Shown: positions 49,105-61,578 of the stretch, piece by piece
How the letters are laid out: the number at the start of each line of letters is the position of its first letter
How positions within the stretch are numbered: the first letter of the stretch is position 1
NCBI GenBank assembly: GCA_016785225.1
Contig: JAFBJZ010000940.1
Coordinates: 372,001 to 436,000 of the forward strand
DNA length: 64,000 nucleotides
Origin: Psettodes erumei
Lineage: Eukaryota; Chordata; Actinopteri; Pleuronectiformes; Psettodidae
Direction: 5' to 3'
The notes under the pieces: generated by a model
Seen by the model: the letters and a program-made list of their open reading frames with translations, nothing else
What the model was told of the DNA's origin: nothing
The model's database searches: none
Position numbers and translations under genes: made by a program

Positions 49105-49973
49105 CACTAATGGCTGTGACACACCTCGCTGCTGTCTTTATGGCACTTATTACACTGCAAAGCTTAAATGAAACACTTCAAATCAATCAATCTTACAATC
49201 AAAAACAAGGTCCTGGGACAAGCACAACCCTATAAGAAGAGATGGCGTTACAAGTTATGGACCCATTTCTGGAGTACTCAATCAAGAGTGTGGCTCCAGG
49301 AATGCTCGAGAGCTAATGGTCACACCACTGAAAAGACCTCCCTTCCACTATCCTCAAGGGGAGGGGCTTGTCATGAACAGACAGATCAATTAGTTGTTTG
49401 TGTGAAGACAGAATCAGCCCTGCATTGATTTTATACTGAATCATCTCCCTCCATTAGCTGTGTTATCTGCTGCATTGTCCTGCAGTCATTTCAACAAATA
49501 AACTCATATTTCCTCCCTGGACACTCAGTGTGTGCAGCGCTACAGCTCAGAGAGGAAGAGCAGTCAGCCAGAAACATACAAATATTTCTATACATTCCAC
49601 ACTTGTATAAGTACACAATGGATATGAATAATTATAGCTGTATGAATAGTCTAATAGCACTGAGTTGAGTTGTCACTGGAAAAATGTATAAAAATGTATT
49701 CTCCCATACACTATACACAAGTTAGATGCAAAAGACACATTTGCATAAATGCACATACACACACGCGCCCAGGGAAGGCCTCCCTCACATATGAGTCACA
49801 GTAAGTATGTGATGTAGGACACACACACACACTTGCACTTTTTCATCTCTGCATGTGTTATGAACCTGTCACTGCGTCGGTTGATGGATTGAGCCCCTCA
49901 TGGGTTCAAAACGTGGGGCTCACCCCTCTCTAAGGCATCAGCACTTCAATCAGACCCTTATTAGTGTCTCTGC

Positions 49974-50001
49974 TGTGTGTGTGTGTGTGTGTGTGTGTGT
50001 G
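49974..50001. repeat. (GT)n microsatellite followed by a G run
   Basis: About 14 GT units, then a G run (50001-50008). Confidence 0.9.
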
Positions 50002-50050
50002 GGGGGGGTCTTTTATGATCTCTGCCCATGTGACTCTGTGTGTTTGTAAT

Positions 50051-50074
50051 TGTGTGTGTGTGTGTGTGTGTGTG
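50051..50074. repeat. (TG)n microsatellite
   Basis: About 12 TG units, 50 bases after the preceding tract. Confidence 0.9.
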
Positions 50075-51545
50075 GGGAGGGGGCACAGAGCAAATCTGAG
50101 TGTAATGAGGTGGAAATAAACGTCTTTCAAGACGCTTCCCTCAGTGCAAACCGCCGTACATCTTGTTAACCAACAAAGCTTTGAAGACGAGGCTTTCTGA
50201 CTGAACACGGCGAGGTTGAACCCACGTCCGTGTGCGCGTGCACAACACACACGCGTGCAGACAAGCGCCCTGCGTCATGCAAGAGGTGGGAATACAATGA
50301 CGACAGGCGAGCAAGCAGATAAACAAAATTTGACATGAATCAGTTCATCAGATGGAGCTTTAGGCTGTGGCACGGAGAGCGATGAAAGGAGTTACTGAAG
50401 AGGAAAAGGAAAGGAAAGTTTGGCAACCAAAAAGAAGAAGTCAAATCTAAGAAGATAAAGAACATGTTTGTTATGAAGACTGTGAAGGTGAAGGCATTGA
50501 AGCCAGCGTTAGAAAACTCATACTTTTACAAGACAACAGCAGTTTTAAAAAAAACATTTGAGCAGTTATTAATAGGAACTGAGACATCCAAATCATCCAT
50601 GTGAGCATATTAACTGTGATAAAAATATAGAATAAATTATTTGTTACCTGAAAATTGAAGTTGGAAGCACCATTTTCAGCCCTGAGTAGTAGCAGGAAAA
50701 AAATGACTTAGAAATGTTAGGATATGAAATGAACCGCACTTGGAGTGAATGTTACGGGTGACTCCATAAAAGACAGCCAAAAAATAATGATCTGTCCCTG
50801 ACCTTAACAATCACATCTAAACCTAACCACAGATGGAGTGCTGAATATTTGAAATCATGATCATAATCGAGCTAGCCATTACGTTCCACCACACTGTAAC
50901 CTCAAGAGCAATTAGTCTAAACACAAATTCTAGTAGACAGTGTTGTTGAGTCGCTATATCTAACCAACACTTAAGGGAACTGACAAACACACCTGCAGGT
51001 GAGGTTGGGTTAGCTTTTTCTGGATTTTTATCATTTTTCATCTGAACACAACAGTTACTTACTTGTAAAATGTAATTCCCAGCATGGCTCCCCCCACCTT
51101 CCACCTCACCACTTGTAGGGATCAGCACAGCCTTTCACCACTGTTTATTTGCAATAACCATCCTCTACTGTGCTTGCACAGCTACTGAGCAAAGACAGAA
51201 CTTTAAACATGTTGGCATGAGTCACTGCGCACAGTGCAGGAGGAGAGGGAGCAGAACCAATCCCACCTTGTTACCTCATTTCTCACATGTAATTTAAATA
51301 GAGGAAACAGATTTCTTTAAAATAATGCAAAAAAATACTTTCGACTTGAAAGCTTATTCTAAATACTTTGGAGTTTGCATTTCATGAAGGACAGCTGCTG
51401 AAAATCAAACACTGTGCTCTCTCACATCTGAGATTAGCCTCTCACGTTTGTCATTACTCAAAATGCTCCAATGAAAAAGGAAAAGAGAAATAAAGAAATA
51501 TGCCTGCTTTGGTTTTAAAATAGGGAGTGTAGGAAGCATCTTACT

Positions 51546-51549
<4 letters not shown>

Positions 51550-51587
<38 letters not shown>
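51550..51587. repeat. (TG)n microsatellite
   Basis: About 19 TG units. Confidence 0.95.
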
Positions 51588-51588
<1 letters not shown>

Positions 51589-51890
51589 ATCATGCAAAGG
51601 AAGTGAGTATTTTCTCCTGTGCACACCTTCTAGCTGCTCTCCGTCACAGTGACAGCTGTAAACATTCTCCATCTTTCAATCATTAGTTTTCCTCTCCTCA
51701 TCTGTATGATGTCATCCATCTCTCCTCCCACTCTCTTAAGTCTACTCACACTCAGACAGTTGTGACTGTCTGCAGTCTGTTAGTCTCTTCAGGTCACTTC
51801 AATCAAATGGGGGCAAAACATTTTCCTCATCGTAAGTGCTGAAACAGGATCTTACAGGAATACAAGACTATGTGTGCGTGCGCACAAACA

Positions 51891-51917
51891 CATACACACA
51901 CACACACACACACACAC
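51891..51917. repeat. (CA)n microsatellite
   Basis: About 13 CA units, preceded by interrupted CA-like sequence. Confidence 0.9.
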
Positions 51918-52430
51918 TCTTTATCCCTGGCTAACTTAACCTACATACATCAGTCATCTGTCAGGGCAGTCGCATTGTCCAGACGCATTAAGGAGGTCCT
52001 AAATATTTAACCCCTTATTAGATGAACCATGTTTCACTGTGCAGTGGCCACACCCTCCACCCCCCACACTCAGACCCCCACCTCATCAGATGTGGCAAGT
52101 GAGCAGCAATTTGTTGTTTGTTGTTGTTTTCAGGTTGATGAAAAGTCGGTCTGCAGGGACGTGGAGGCAGTGGAGGGTGAGGGGCGCCTTTAATTTCAGC
52201 CCTCTGCTCGTCTCAGGCGCCAAGGGTGTAGCCGGGGCTTAATTAGAATGCGTTTTAAATATTGATAGGGGCTGAATGTCCCTACTGTAAGGCCGCTCAG
52301 GGAAACCGGAGCACAGGAGAGGAAACTTGATGAGAGCAAACACACACACAGACAGCTCTAAACTGACTGGCTTATTCATTAATTAAAATAAGATGGATGG
52401 CTGAAAAGGAGGAATGAATGTATCAGTGAG

Positions 52431-52475
<45 letters not shown>
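52431..52475. repeat. (GATA)n microsatellite
   Basis: About 11 GATA units. Confidence 0.95.
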
Positions 52476-52639
52476 TGATTGTGCTGAAAAATAAAGAATT
52501 ATTCTTGAAATAAAAAGTTCTAAAAAATAAGCTTTAAAAAAGTACTTCAACCTGATCAATATGAGTGTTTTTTTCTTCTGCCTCCATCAATAAGGATGAG
52601 ATCATATACCAGCGCCTTCCAACAGCATTACAATAATGA

Positions 52640-53160
52640 CTCATACAATCCAGTCCATAAATATTTGGATGGTTGTACATGTTTCTGTTCTTCGGGGCTT
52701 AGTACTTCAGAACATTTACTCTGAAATAAAATAACAAGATACTAAATTAAAATGGCAAATCATTTGAGGAGGTGTACATGAATACAGAAAGAACTGTGTG
52801 GGAGCTGTCGGCCTTTAAACAGAAACAGTCCAAATTTTAGGAGTTCAAAAGTAGATACACAGGTACACAGAATGATCCCTCTGTGTGAACTCCTCTGCTG
52901 TCAGTGACTGTCCTTTGTTTCTTCCCTGGTGATGCTTCCAGAGCTTCACTGCAGTCTTCCTCACCTCCCACATGTTGTGGGGTCACCTTTATTCTGGTCT
53001 GCTCTTCAGTCGGTGGACTGCTGCTCACTCAGACTGAAGTCATGTGACAGGGCACGGCCAACCAAGAATTTTCCAGCTCTTCAGTGAGAAAAGCTCTCTG
53101 GTTGCTTTGGCTCTACGTTTAGGGTCACCGCCCTGCTGAATGATGAAATGTTAAATGAGT
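52640..53160 (+). repeat. Degenerate copy of an interspersed DNA-transposon-like repeat
   Basis: Starts CAGTCCATAAATATTTGGA, then carries GGAGCTGTCGGCCTTTAA, AAATTTTAGGAGTTCAAAAG and AGGGTCACCGCCCTGCTGAA in the same order as an abundant fish repeat I recall. The family name is uncertain. No intact frame is present. Confidence 0.45.
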
Positions 53161-53874
53161 TGTGTATGTACTTGCCTGATGCTGAACTACTAGAAGTCTT
53201 ACTTCTGCCTCTATCTTTGATTGACAACAGTTATTATTTGTACAGTTACATGAGTTTGCTTGCTAGGAAAGTTATTTTGTAGGTTGTTTAAAGAGTTGGA
53301 ACAAATGAGTGATGATGTTGTTTATCTGGTGGAAACAGTCAAATGGAGGTCATATAAACATACTCAACCTAACTCCTCCAACACTCCATCTTTCTGTGGA
53401 TTTCACTCATCCAGAGGCCATTCGCCCTCAGCTTCATGAAGACTGTAATCTTCCTATGTTGCTTTGACAGGATTACTTGGAAAGTCTGGTTTGGATATAA
53501 GCACGGGTGTTTGGAAGGAATGTCTTTGCAGCAGTTTGGTCAGTGTCACTCATGAGTAAAATTTGCAGGAAGTAAAAACGGTGCTGCTGTGGAGTCTTTG
53601 AAACCTTCCAGACGACTCACTGTCACAACTGTTGTAGGAATAAAGCTTTACTCTAATGTGCCAGGACAGGTTTTTGGAGGGAAAGACAGAATGGAACAAG
53701 GTTAAAGAAAGGAGGATAACATATACATACGAACGCAGAGGAAGAGCAAAGACAGGGGCAGAGGATGGTGGTAGGAAAACAAAAGGGCACGACAATATAT
53801 CAAGATGTGTTTTGCTATCAGAGTGCTATAAAGATCTAATGGTCATAAATGAGGTGAACTTTAAATCAAGGTAG

Positions 53875-54115
53875 TGAGAGTGGTGAGGAAAAAAACAAAT
53901 TATAAAGAAAAAGTTTGGGATGAGGCCATGTGGAGAAGTGGAGAAGCAGGGAGAGAAAGTGTGCAGAGGCAAGTGAGAAGGGGAAAAAAACAAAGAGAAA
54001 AGGCAGAGAAGGAGAGAAATAAAAAGGACATTAGAGAAAGAGAAGATAAAAATCTAAGGGATGGTGAGAGAATTAAACTTGGAGAGAAAAAACAGTGAAG
54101 GCCAGAGAGGCAGTA
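53875..54115. repeat. Purine-rich (A/G) low-complexity stretch
   Basis: About 240 bases with few pyrimidines on the plus strand, mostly AGAAA, GGAGA and AAAGA words. The Lys/Glu/Arg-rich frame at 53874-54098 is a product of this composition. Confidence 0.7.
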
Positions 54116-56968
54116 GTAGTACCAATTCTGCTTTAGAGGGATATATTTTTTTATGTGAAAGTGGCAAAGTAGTTCACTCTTATATACTGTGTTGTGACAT
54201 ATTTAAGTGACTCTCCAAAGTGGAAATTTTCCATTTACCTTGTGCAGGGTCAGCCAGGTTACAGCAACACAGCAGCACAGGAGCAGGGAGAACTTAAAGA
54301 AAGAGCTCTGTCGCCTGCAGCTGTCACCACGTCAGTCAAACATTCACTCTGGTTCATGAGAACAACAAACACAAAGCCAGCCATGGCATTAGAAAAGATG
54401 AAAATGAAACTTTAATGATTCCCGCCAGGAAATGGAGATCAGAACCCTCCGGCACTTCAAAGACTCAGAAGCAGATAAACATATCATAAATAAAATGATC
54501 TAAGAAAATGAAGTTGTCAAGGAAGGAGAAACCGAGATATTAGAGGAATGCACAATAAACAAGGAAACTATACAGCAAATGTAAAACATAATGCACAGTA
54601 TAAGCTCCACAATGCAGCTCTACAGTGAAGTAATGATGCAAAACACTACGTTCAAGATCTTTTATGCTATTATGAGAAGTGTAAGAAAAAATCTCCATTA
54701 TAAAACTGTGATGGGACATTTGCATGCTGCAACAGGCAAGGTAATTAGACTGTTGCATTATGGATTGCATAGCATCATGCATTGCATTAGTAGCTGTTTC
54801 ATATGTATCTTTAATGTGTTGGATCAATGGTAAGGCACATCCCAAGTCAACAGGAAAGCATGGGATCCAACAGCGAAGCCTCCAATAATGAAAGAATAAT
54901 GAGTTCACATTAAATGGAAAGTGGTCTAAGTGTTACTTTGGAGAAATAGAAAAATGTAGTCGTTTTTTTTTTTAGGTATCAAATAGTTGTTATAGTCAAT
55001 AGAAAGGCCAAAACTACGGAAATACAATCACATAAATGTATAATAAACCTGCAGCAAATATTATTGATATATTCATATCCTGAATATCAGACATCACACA
55101 GATATATTTCAAAATGTTCAAACTCACTATTGAGTTCAGATGCAATTAAAATGAATGAGTTCCCTGAGTGCTTGTGTCCAATGTGCCTCCACAGCTAATA
55201 ATTTCTTCTGCAGCAACTTTGTTTGCACCTGAAGCAAAGTACTAAAACTTTCCGTGTCGCTCCGAGGGAACTTTATGGAGATGTGATACATCATCATTTG
55301 CATAAAACGATTGGAAGTGAGTGGAGTTACTCTCGCACCCCCCAAGAGCGCAGAGTTCATAGTTGTCAGGTAGCAAAGCAGTTGTCAAATCATTTTATGG
55401 TGAAGGTGTGCGATGTGAAGGGATGCAAAGAAGATGGATGAAAAGGACGGAAAGCAAACAAGGGCGCAATGACAGCAGGGAAACTGTTCAGACAGGAGTT
55501 CAGTTTTACTGAGGGGAGCCTGCGATTCCAAATCTGCCTTCTTTCTGCACCAAACATCTCTTTTTTACCTTCTTTAAAGAAAAATAATTGTTACAGAGGG
55601 CAATGAGTAATTGTTATGACCAACTTGTCTAGCTTTTGAAATCCTTTTTTTTTCTTACAGAGACAAAGAGAGACAGGTGAAGAGGAGAGATAAACAGAGA
55701 GATAATCTGAGAGCGATAAGAGAGAGAAAATAGACCCATAAACAAATTCTTAAGCATGGAGGGGAATTTTTTTTTAAAAAGAGTTGCGCAAAACTTTGAA
55801 AATAGGGCATAGAATAAGAAAGAGCACTTTAGAAGGTGAAGGCTATGGCCTTGACTAATCATCCATACGGCTCGGTGGCAGCGGAACCACAGGGGGCCAC
55901 TCAGCCTGGGTGTGTATGTACGTGAGGCAGAGGGATGAATATGCATCGTTTTCTGTCAAATGTCAGGTTGCCAGTAAGTCACCAGCTTGGCCCATTATGG
56001 CAAAGACAGCTGACATGGATCATACACACTTGCGCTATACACACAAAGGCAGATGTAGAGGGGGTCCACATACGCATGACTGCAGCGCACATACTCTACA
56101 CGGTTACAAAAGTACAGACACACACAGGCACAAAAGAAGAGGTATATGTTTTCATAGCAGATGCACACGTCTCTCTGTTACTCCTCTGGAAATTTAATAA
56201 AATCCTCATCTTTTGTCTCCTCAATTTCACTTTCAGCACTGGGATCTTTGTACTTGATGACATCAACTTGCTGGCGGTTGTAGATGTTGATCTTTTCCAT
56301 AATGACAGGTCTGACCTGCTATCACTTTGACTGTTTTGACTGAATGCCCTCTCATTAAGAAAAGAAGAGAAGTGAAGAAAATTCTGAAACAAATATTGGA
56401 TGGGCTCTTTTTCCAGTGGAATGCATGTCACTTAAAGGGATAGTTCAAATAATCTGGAGTGGCGTCAGTACGCATGTGTCCTCAGTTTATTACCTGCAGT
56501 GGATTTGAGTGGGTATGCTCCCACCTTGCAGAAGCTGAACGGTGTAACAACAGAGGCGCTGGGCCATGAACTGCTTGAATGCATGAATTCAGTACAAAAT
56601 GTATTTTAACCACCTAAAACAACATCTAACCATACTTTTATGATATTATTTGTTTTATCTTTTCATCGCTTTGGGCTGCTGTCAAACAGCCCTTTCCTGA
56701 TGTTAAATTACCATATTCCTCTCACAGCTGCTTATTTACAAAGCAACATTATCATTGTCAGTAATGTTTCTGGCCACCCGAGGATTCAGTTCCCTCTTAG
56801 ATCCTCAGGGAGTCTGACTCTCCAGCTGCCTGATGCTGCACTGTTTTCACCAGCCAGTCACCAACCATGCCTATCAGCTGTCTGCTGCTGAGAAGGTAGC
56901 ATGAGATGGGTTATTAGAGCTTCTCTTGTTGAAAACAGTCTACAAGTTGTGAACTGGAAAGCTTAAAA

Positions 56969-56990
56969 CATAGCTTTCTAGAAAGCTATG
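56969..56990. repeat. Perfect 22-bp palindrome
   Basis: The half-site CATAGCTTTCT is followed directly by its exact complement, with TCTAGA at the centre and no spacer. Confidence 0.9.
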
Positions 56991-57289
56991 GGGAGGTGCA
57001 GATTGTCTGTAGGTTCATCACTATGAGCAATGTCTTTATGGATGTCCTAGGCATCCATCTTGGCTACGTCCCTGCAGTTAATTTCAAAGATCAGGCTGTC
57101 GTTATAAAAAAGATTACAGTTTACAGATACTTTCTATGCAAGGAAATAAAAATATGTTTAATAAACTACAAAGTCTTGGGAATATTACAAATATCAGATG
57201 AATTACAATAAAATGTTTTCTCCTTCTATGGGGACTGTCAGACAATAAACCAAACAATATGGTTTATATTCTGAAAAATATGTGTAGCG

Positions 57290-57605
57290 ATCTCGTGCAT
57301 CCATTATGGATTACGGATTATGGATGCTGGATCCCAGCTGACTTCGGGGTCCACCCATGACAGCTCACCAGTCTATCACAGGACTGACACATAGAGGCAA
57401 ACAACCATTCACACTCACACTCACACCTACAGACAATTTAGAGCCACCAGTCAACCTAACCTCCTTTTTTTTTGGTGGAGTGGGAGGAGGAAAATAACAC
57501 AGAGAGAACATGCAAACCCTGCACGAAAAGGCCAAGCAAACCAGGGTTCACACCAAGAGCCTTATTACTATGAGGCTGCAGGGTTGACCGCTGCACCACA
57601 GTGCC
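57290..57605 (+). repeat. Fish interspersed repeat of CCATCCATCC type, copy 2
   Basis: Shares with 23520-23790 the phrases ATCCCAGCTGAC, CTATCACAGGACTGACACAT, ATTTAGAGCCACCAGTCAAC and GAGTGGGAGGA. It extends further, through GAGAACATGCAAACCCTGCA, to GACCGCTGCACCACAGTGCC, the usual end of this family. Confidence 0.75.
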
Positions 57606-59886
57606 TTGTGATCCCATGTGGGGCTTGAATTTAGGCTCAGTGTAAAAGCTTTTCACATTACAGATGCAGCATGGAAGAGCACTGAGAGCATTCTTCTTCC
57701 CTGACATCATTAGTTTTCAGGTCAACGCTGTTCTCCAGCACCACTGCTCCACTTGTGTGCATCAGGTAGCAAATATCATGGAGGCATTGTGGCTCAACAG
57801 TAACATGGCATTTGAATAGAGCCATGACTGGGACATTTTCTCATGTAAAAAACATGTCTGAACACTAGAAACAACACAACTACATCTACAAGTAAAGTCA
57901 TACTCTATGTCTGGAAAGGTTTGTGAACTTTATCAGCCTCTGTTGAAGTGAAAAACCCTACGACACAGACTGAACTGTTCCCCTGCCCGTGGTAGTTTCA
58001 GTCAGCCTTGAAAAGCAGCTGATATCAGCTCAGAAAGAATAACTCACAGAGCCACTTAACTTCAAGTTACAGGCTTAAAGCAGATACTGAAATAAACATC
58101 ACAATGTCATCTTGACTCACTGTGCTGTTGATCCTGTGGACACATACAAATTGACTTGTATTTTATGTAATTCCTCCTATGCTTCCACTACAAAGGCAGT
58201 CTAAAATAAATGTCATGCGGGGGGGATCATGAGTGAATTTTAATTGATAGTCTGGCGTATGAGTATTTTTTTTCATTGATCAAATATTTTCTTTACATTT
58301 CAAAGAACAAAAGGGATAATGTCCGGGAGTAAATTTAAACCAAACTTCAGCCTACCCTGAACACACTTTTCTTTTTTCCACTCTGTGAGTATGTAATTTT
58401 TAACTCCTCTGCTGAGAGGTACAAAACTGTGGAACTTTAATTAAATCATAAGAAGGACTCCCCCATCTGATTTACAAGAATGTGCCATCTATTTAATTCA
58501 GAAAAAAACATTAGTTGCAAACATTAATTGCAGCATTTGCAAATGTCATCCATCAATTTATTCATAACTGCAGCAGAAAGGCAGCAACTGAAGTGTAAAA
58601 AAACAAAAAACAGTGTTTCTCATAGATGGGACTGATAGCCATGGCCTCTTGAAGCCTTTTGACATGTCAATTAAACAAGCCCAGTGTTTATTTAATTCAA
58701 AATATACCCTGCCACTGAAAATGATGTTTATATGCAAATGCAACATTATTTGTAAGATGATATTTTCTATTAGCATAGTGGGAATATGTTGTTAATTCAC
58801 ACCTTTGGCAAGTGGCAAATTTATACTGATCTTAGCAGTAAAATCCTCACAGAAAATGTTCATCTTCTTCTTTACAAACTGTACATGTTTAGCATAGCTG
58901 AACACCTATGATACAGTGTACAACCCTAGATTAATGCTCCAATAAAGGCGCAGCGAATGTGGAGGAGGAAAGAGAGAGGAAAAGGAGAGAAAAAGCAGAG
59001 AGGAGAAACTTCACAAGACCAAGAGAAAAGTGTGTGTGCTCCATGACTCTGTACGCTGTATCAAGTTACAGCACTAGTTTCTGTTCTTGTAAGTCAAGAG
59101 TGTTTGAAATTTGAAAGAAATCAGTGAAGCATCTCTTTATGTGTGTGGGTAACCTATGGCCTTAAGAGGCTCTTCCTCACAACCAATCCATCTCAACCTA
59201 ATGACACCTGGTCAGCACACAGTGTTGATTCAAGATAATAGCGCTGAGTTGCTGCCCTGACGCACTCAAGACCAACGTGGATCTCGCTGCCTGGAATCTG
59301 AGTGCACACATGCAAAATCGTATATTCCAATGACATATCTGAGTTCTGAATCTTTTTCATCACCTGTTGCTCAGGGAAAGGCATCAGCAAAAAAATAAAT
59401 AAACCAAATAAGATTCATGTTTCTCTGTTGCGCATAGCATCTGTCATCAAGAACAGCCCGAGACTGGAAGATTATGATGGAAATGAGTGACAGAAATGTT
59501 CCACGTGAAGACAGGAGACTGAAAAGAAATTGTGTGCCTTGTCAACCCCCCAAATCCCAACAAAAACAAACAAACAAAAACAGATAATGGATTTGAGTGC
59601 ACTTTTTGGCTGGAATGAAAGGATGGTGTGACAGTTCTGTTTCCCCCTGAAAAGAATGCATAATGTCCTGGCATGAATTTATATCTGTGTGCCTTCTGAT
59701 AATTGAAAGAGCATTAACTGTTAAATTTGCATGAATCCTTTCTCTAATGCGATCTCTGGTTCGGTCACATGCACATGCAGTCTTTCATATGGTTTACACA
59801 GAGAAGCACAGCTTAACCACAGGGTCAGACACCTGCTGATTAAAGTATTTACTTCTTATTTATGGCCAAGTGTATTCAAGTTCACA
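57606..59886. other. Intergenic DNA, no gene seen
   Basis: No supported gene. A short purine-rich stretch lies at about 58955-59030. Confidence 0.6.
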
Positions 59887-59894
59887 CTCCTCAG

Positions 59895-61570
59895 CAGTAG
59901 CGGGCCGTGCATTTTACCCCTCGGCCTTCAATGATATCCTACTTAGTCCAACCTAAATTAATACATCTCATAATACCATCAATACGACACCACGGCTGGA
60001 GAATCCATACAGAATCACACATACACATTACATCACCCTTAATATAGGCTGGTCAAGCGACACTTAATTTCTGGAGTATTTAAAAACAATAAGCTTGCAT
60101 TCACAATTAAGAGTAGGAAACTATGATCACGGATACTGTCAAATCTCAAAAACAAAAGCCAATTTTAAGAGATTAGTCAATAAAGTTTTAATAAGTCCAC
60201 CAAAAGTATGATATGTGATCTTAAACAAGTTTGTCCAATAAAATGCGCATTGTCACCATTTCATATAAGACACCAACGAGGTGTAACGCAACCAACAATT
60301 CAATGAAAATAAAAAAGTAAAGCAAACACATTATTTGCATTTTTTTTGGAGAAAATGCAACTGCAAAACAATCAAACAAGTTTCCGCAGCTGACACACCA
60401 TGTTATTTACATTATAAATTGCAGTGGATAAGAATTAATTTTTTTTTTTATTTGTAGCATTTTTGCCATTTTATTTTGTCACCACTGATTGATTACTATT
60501 GAAATAAAATGACAAAAACATTAAAAATACAAATAAAATGCTTGCACTCACCAACATAGATCTCCCCCACATCGCCTGCTGACTTGAAAATAAAAGCCAT
60601 CCTTCTTTCTTTTCTCAAGAAGACCTCAATGGCTCTGTTGTACAGTTTTTCTTCACATTTTCGTTGTGGAGCTCCGTTTCCCTGCGCGCCTGTTCGCTGA
60701 GCTGCAGATCCACTCGGGTGTCCCCAAACGTTTTTAAAAGCACAGTAGCTTGTAAGTGCCCAGCCGTGCTTTGGTGTCTCGTTGCTGCCTTCGTGAAACA
60801 ACTTAACTAACACCAAATCCATCAGTTGCAAGCAACAGGCATTCCCAGCAGTATAATTTGCAGAATTTCTCTGAAGCTGTTAGCCACGGGTAATGTTCAT
60901 AGTTGCTTGTCATGAAAATGATGGACAAACCCTTTTCACTGCTGGGACAGGCCAGCTAGCATAGGGGTCGGACAACCTCTTCTCACAAGATCCACTTTTT
61001 CTTGAAAGGTCCATCTTGAAAATGGCATGGCAAGTATATCTGCAACCAAATCGATCCCTTCTCCTCCTTCAGCCACCGTGGGTTAAAAAAATACACCGTT
61101 AGCTGTTGGTAGCGAATCTCCAGGTTTAGTTCAGATATTTTGCACAATGCCGCCTTTCAGGTTCTCTCGAGTGCTTATCCAATCACAGGATGCGTACATG
61201 TCAACTTCAGCGTAAGACCTTGCAGCTGGCCTTGGTGCCGCAGACTCAAGAGCTGATTGGCTATCGTAACTGACTGTGTCTGTTCACTTACAGTGCACAG
61301 GAGCCTGCTCTGTTGATTCTGAAGGCCTCAGGCCTTCATACAAGATGACAACAAAAGCTATCTGAAATATGATTGGATAAAAACCTTACCAAAATATATA
61401 ACACTGGAAGCAGCGCAACCAAGTGGATATAATATGACATAGACAAAGAGAACAGACCAGGGAGAATAATTTTATTTAAAAATATTTACCAAAAGAAAAA
61501 ATACATTTACTTTACTGACTATGTTCAGGCCAGCAGAGAAGACCTTGCTGGCCCAGACAGCCCCCCACTG
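59895..61570. mobile_element. hAT transposon, 1676 bp, probably non-autonomous
   Basis: The left end is CAGTAGCGGGCCGT and the right end read inward is CAGTGGGGGGCTGT, matching at 11 of 14 bases. The element is flanked by a perfect 8-bp target-site duplication, CTCCTCAG (59887-59894 and 61571-61578), which fits the hAT pattern nTnnnnAn. Inside, a 111-codon minus-strand frame (60496-60831) includes KCEEKLYNRAIEVFLRKERR. It overlaps a donor-like GTTG/GTGAGT near 60555, so it could be a leftover exon, but I do not recognise a transposase domain. The length is too short for a full hAT transposase gene of about 600 residues with normal flanks. Confidence 0.85.
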
Positions 61571-61578
61571 CTCCTCAG

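Larger units (their letters stand above)
49105..52639. other. Intergenic DNA rich in microsatellites
   Basis: No gene. Contains TG/CA tracts (49974-50001, 50051-50074, 51550-51587, 51891-51917) and a GATA tract (52431-52475). The stretch 52180-52320, with TTAATTAGAATGCG, is non-repetitive and could be regulatory. Confidence 0.55.
53161..57289. other. Intergenic DNA with a polypurine stretch
   Basis: No gene. The plus strand is strongly purine-rich at 53875-54115. A perfect 22-bp palindrome lies at 56969-56990. Open frames such as 54540-54908 (minus) and 55935-56330 (plus) show no domain. Confidence 0.55.

Noticed and set aside
53874..54098. 74-codon Lys/Glu/Arg-rich frame
   Set aside because: An artefact of a polypurine stretch.
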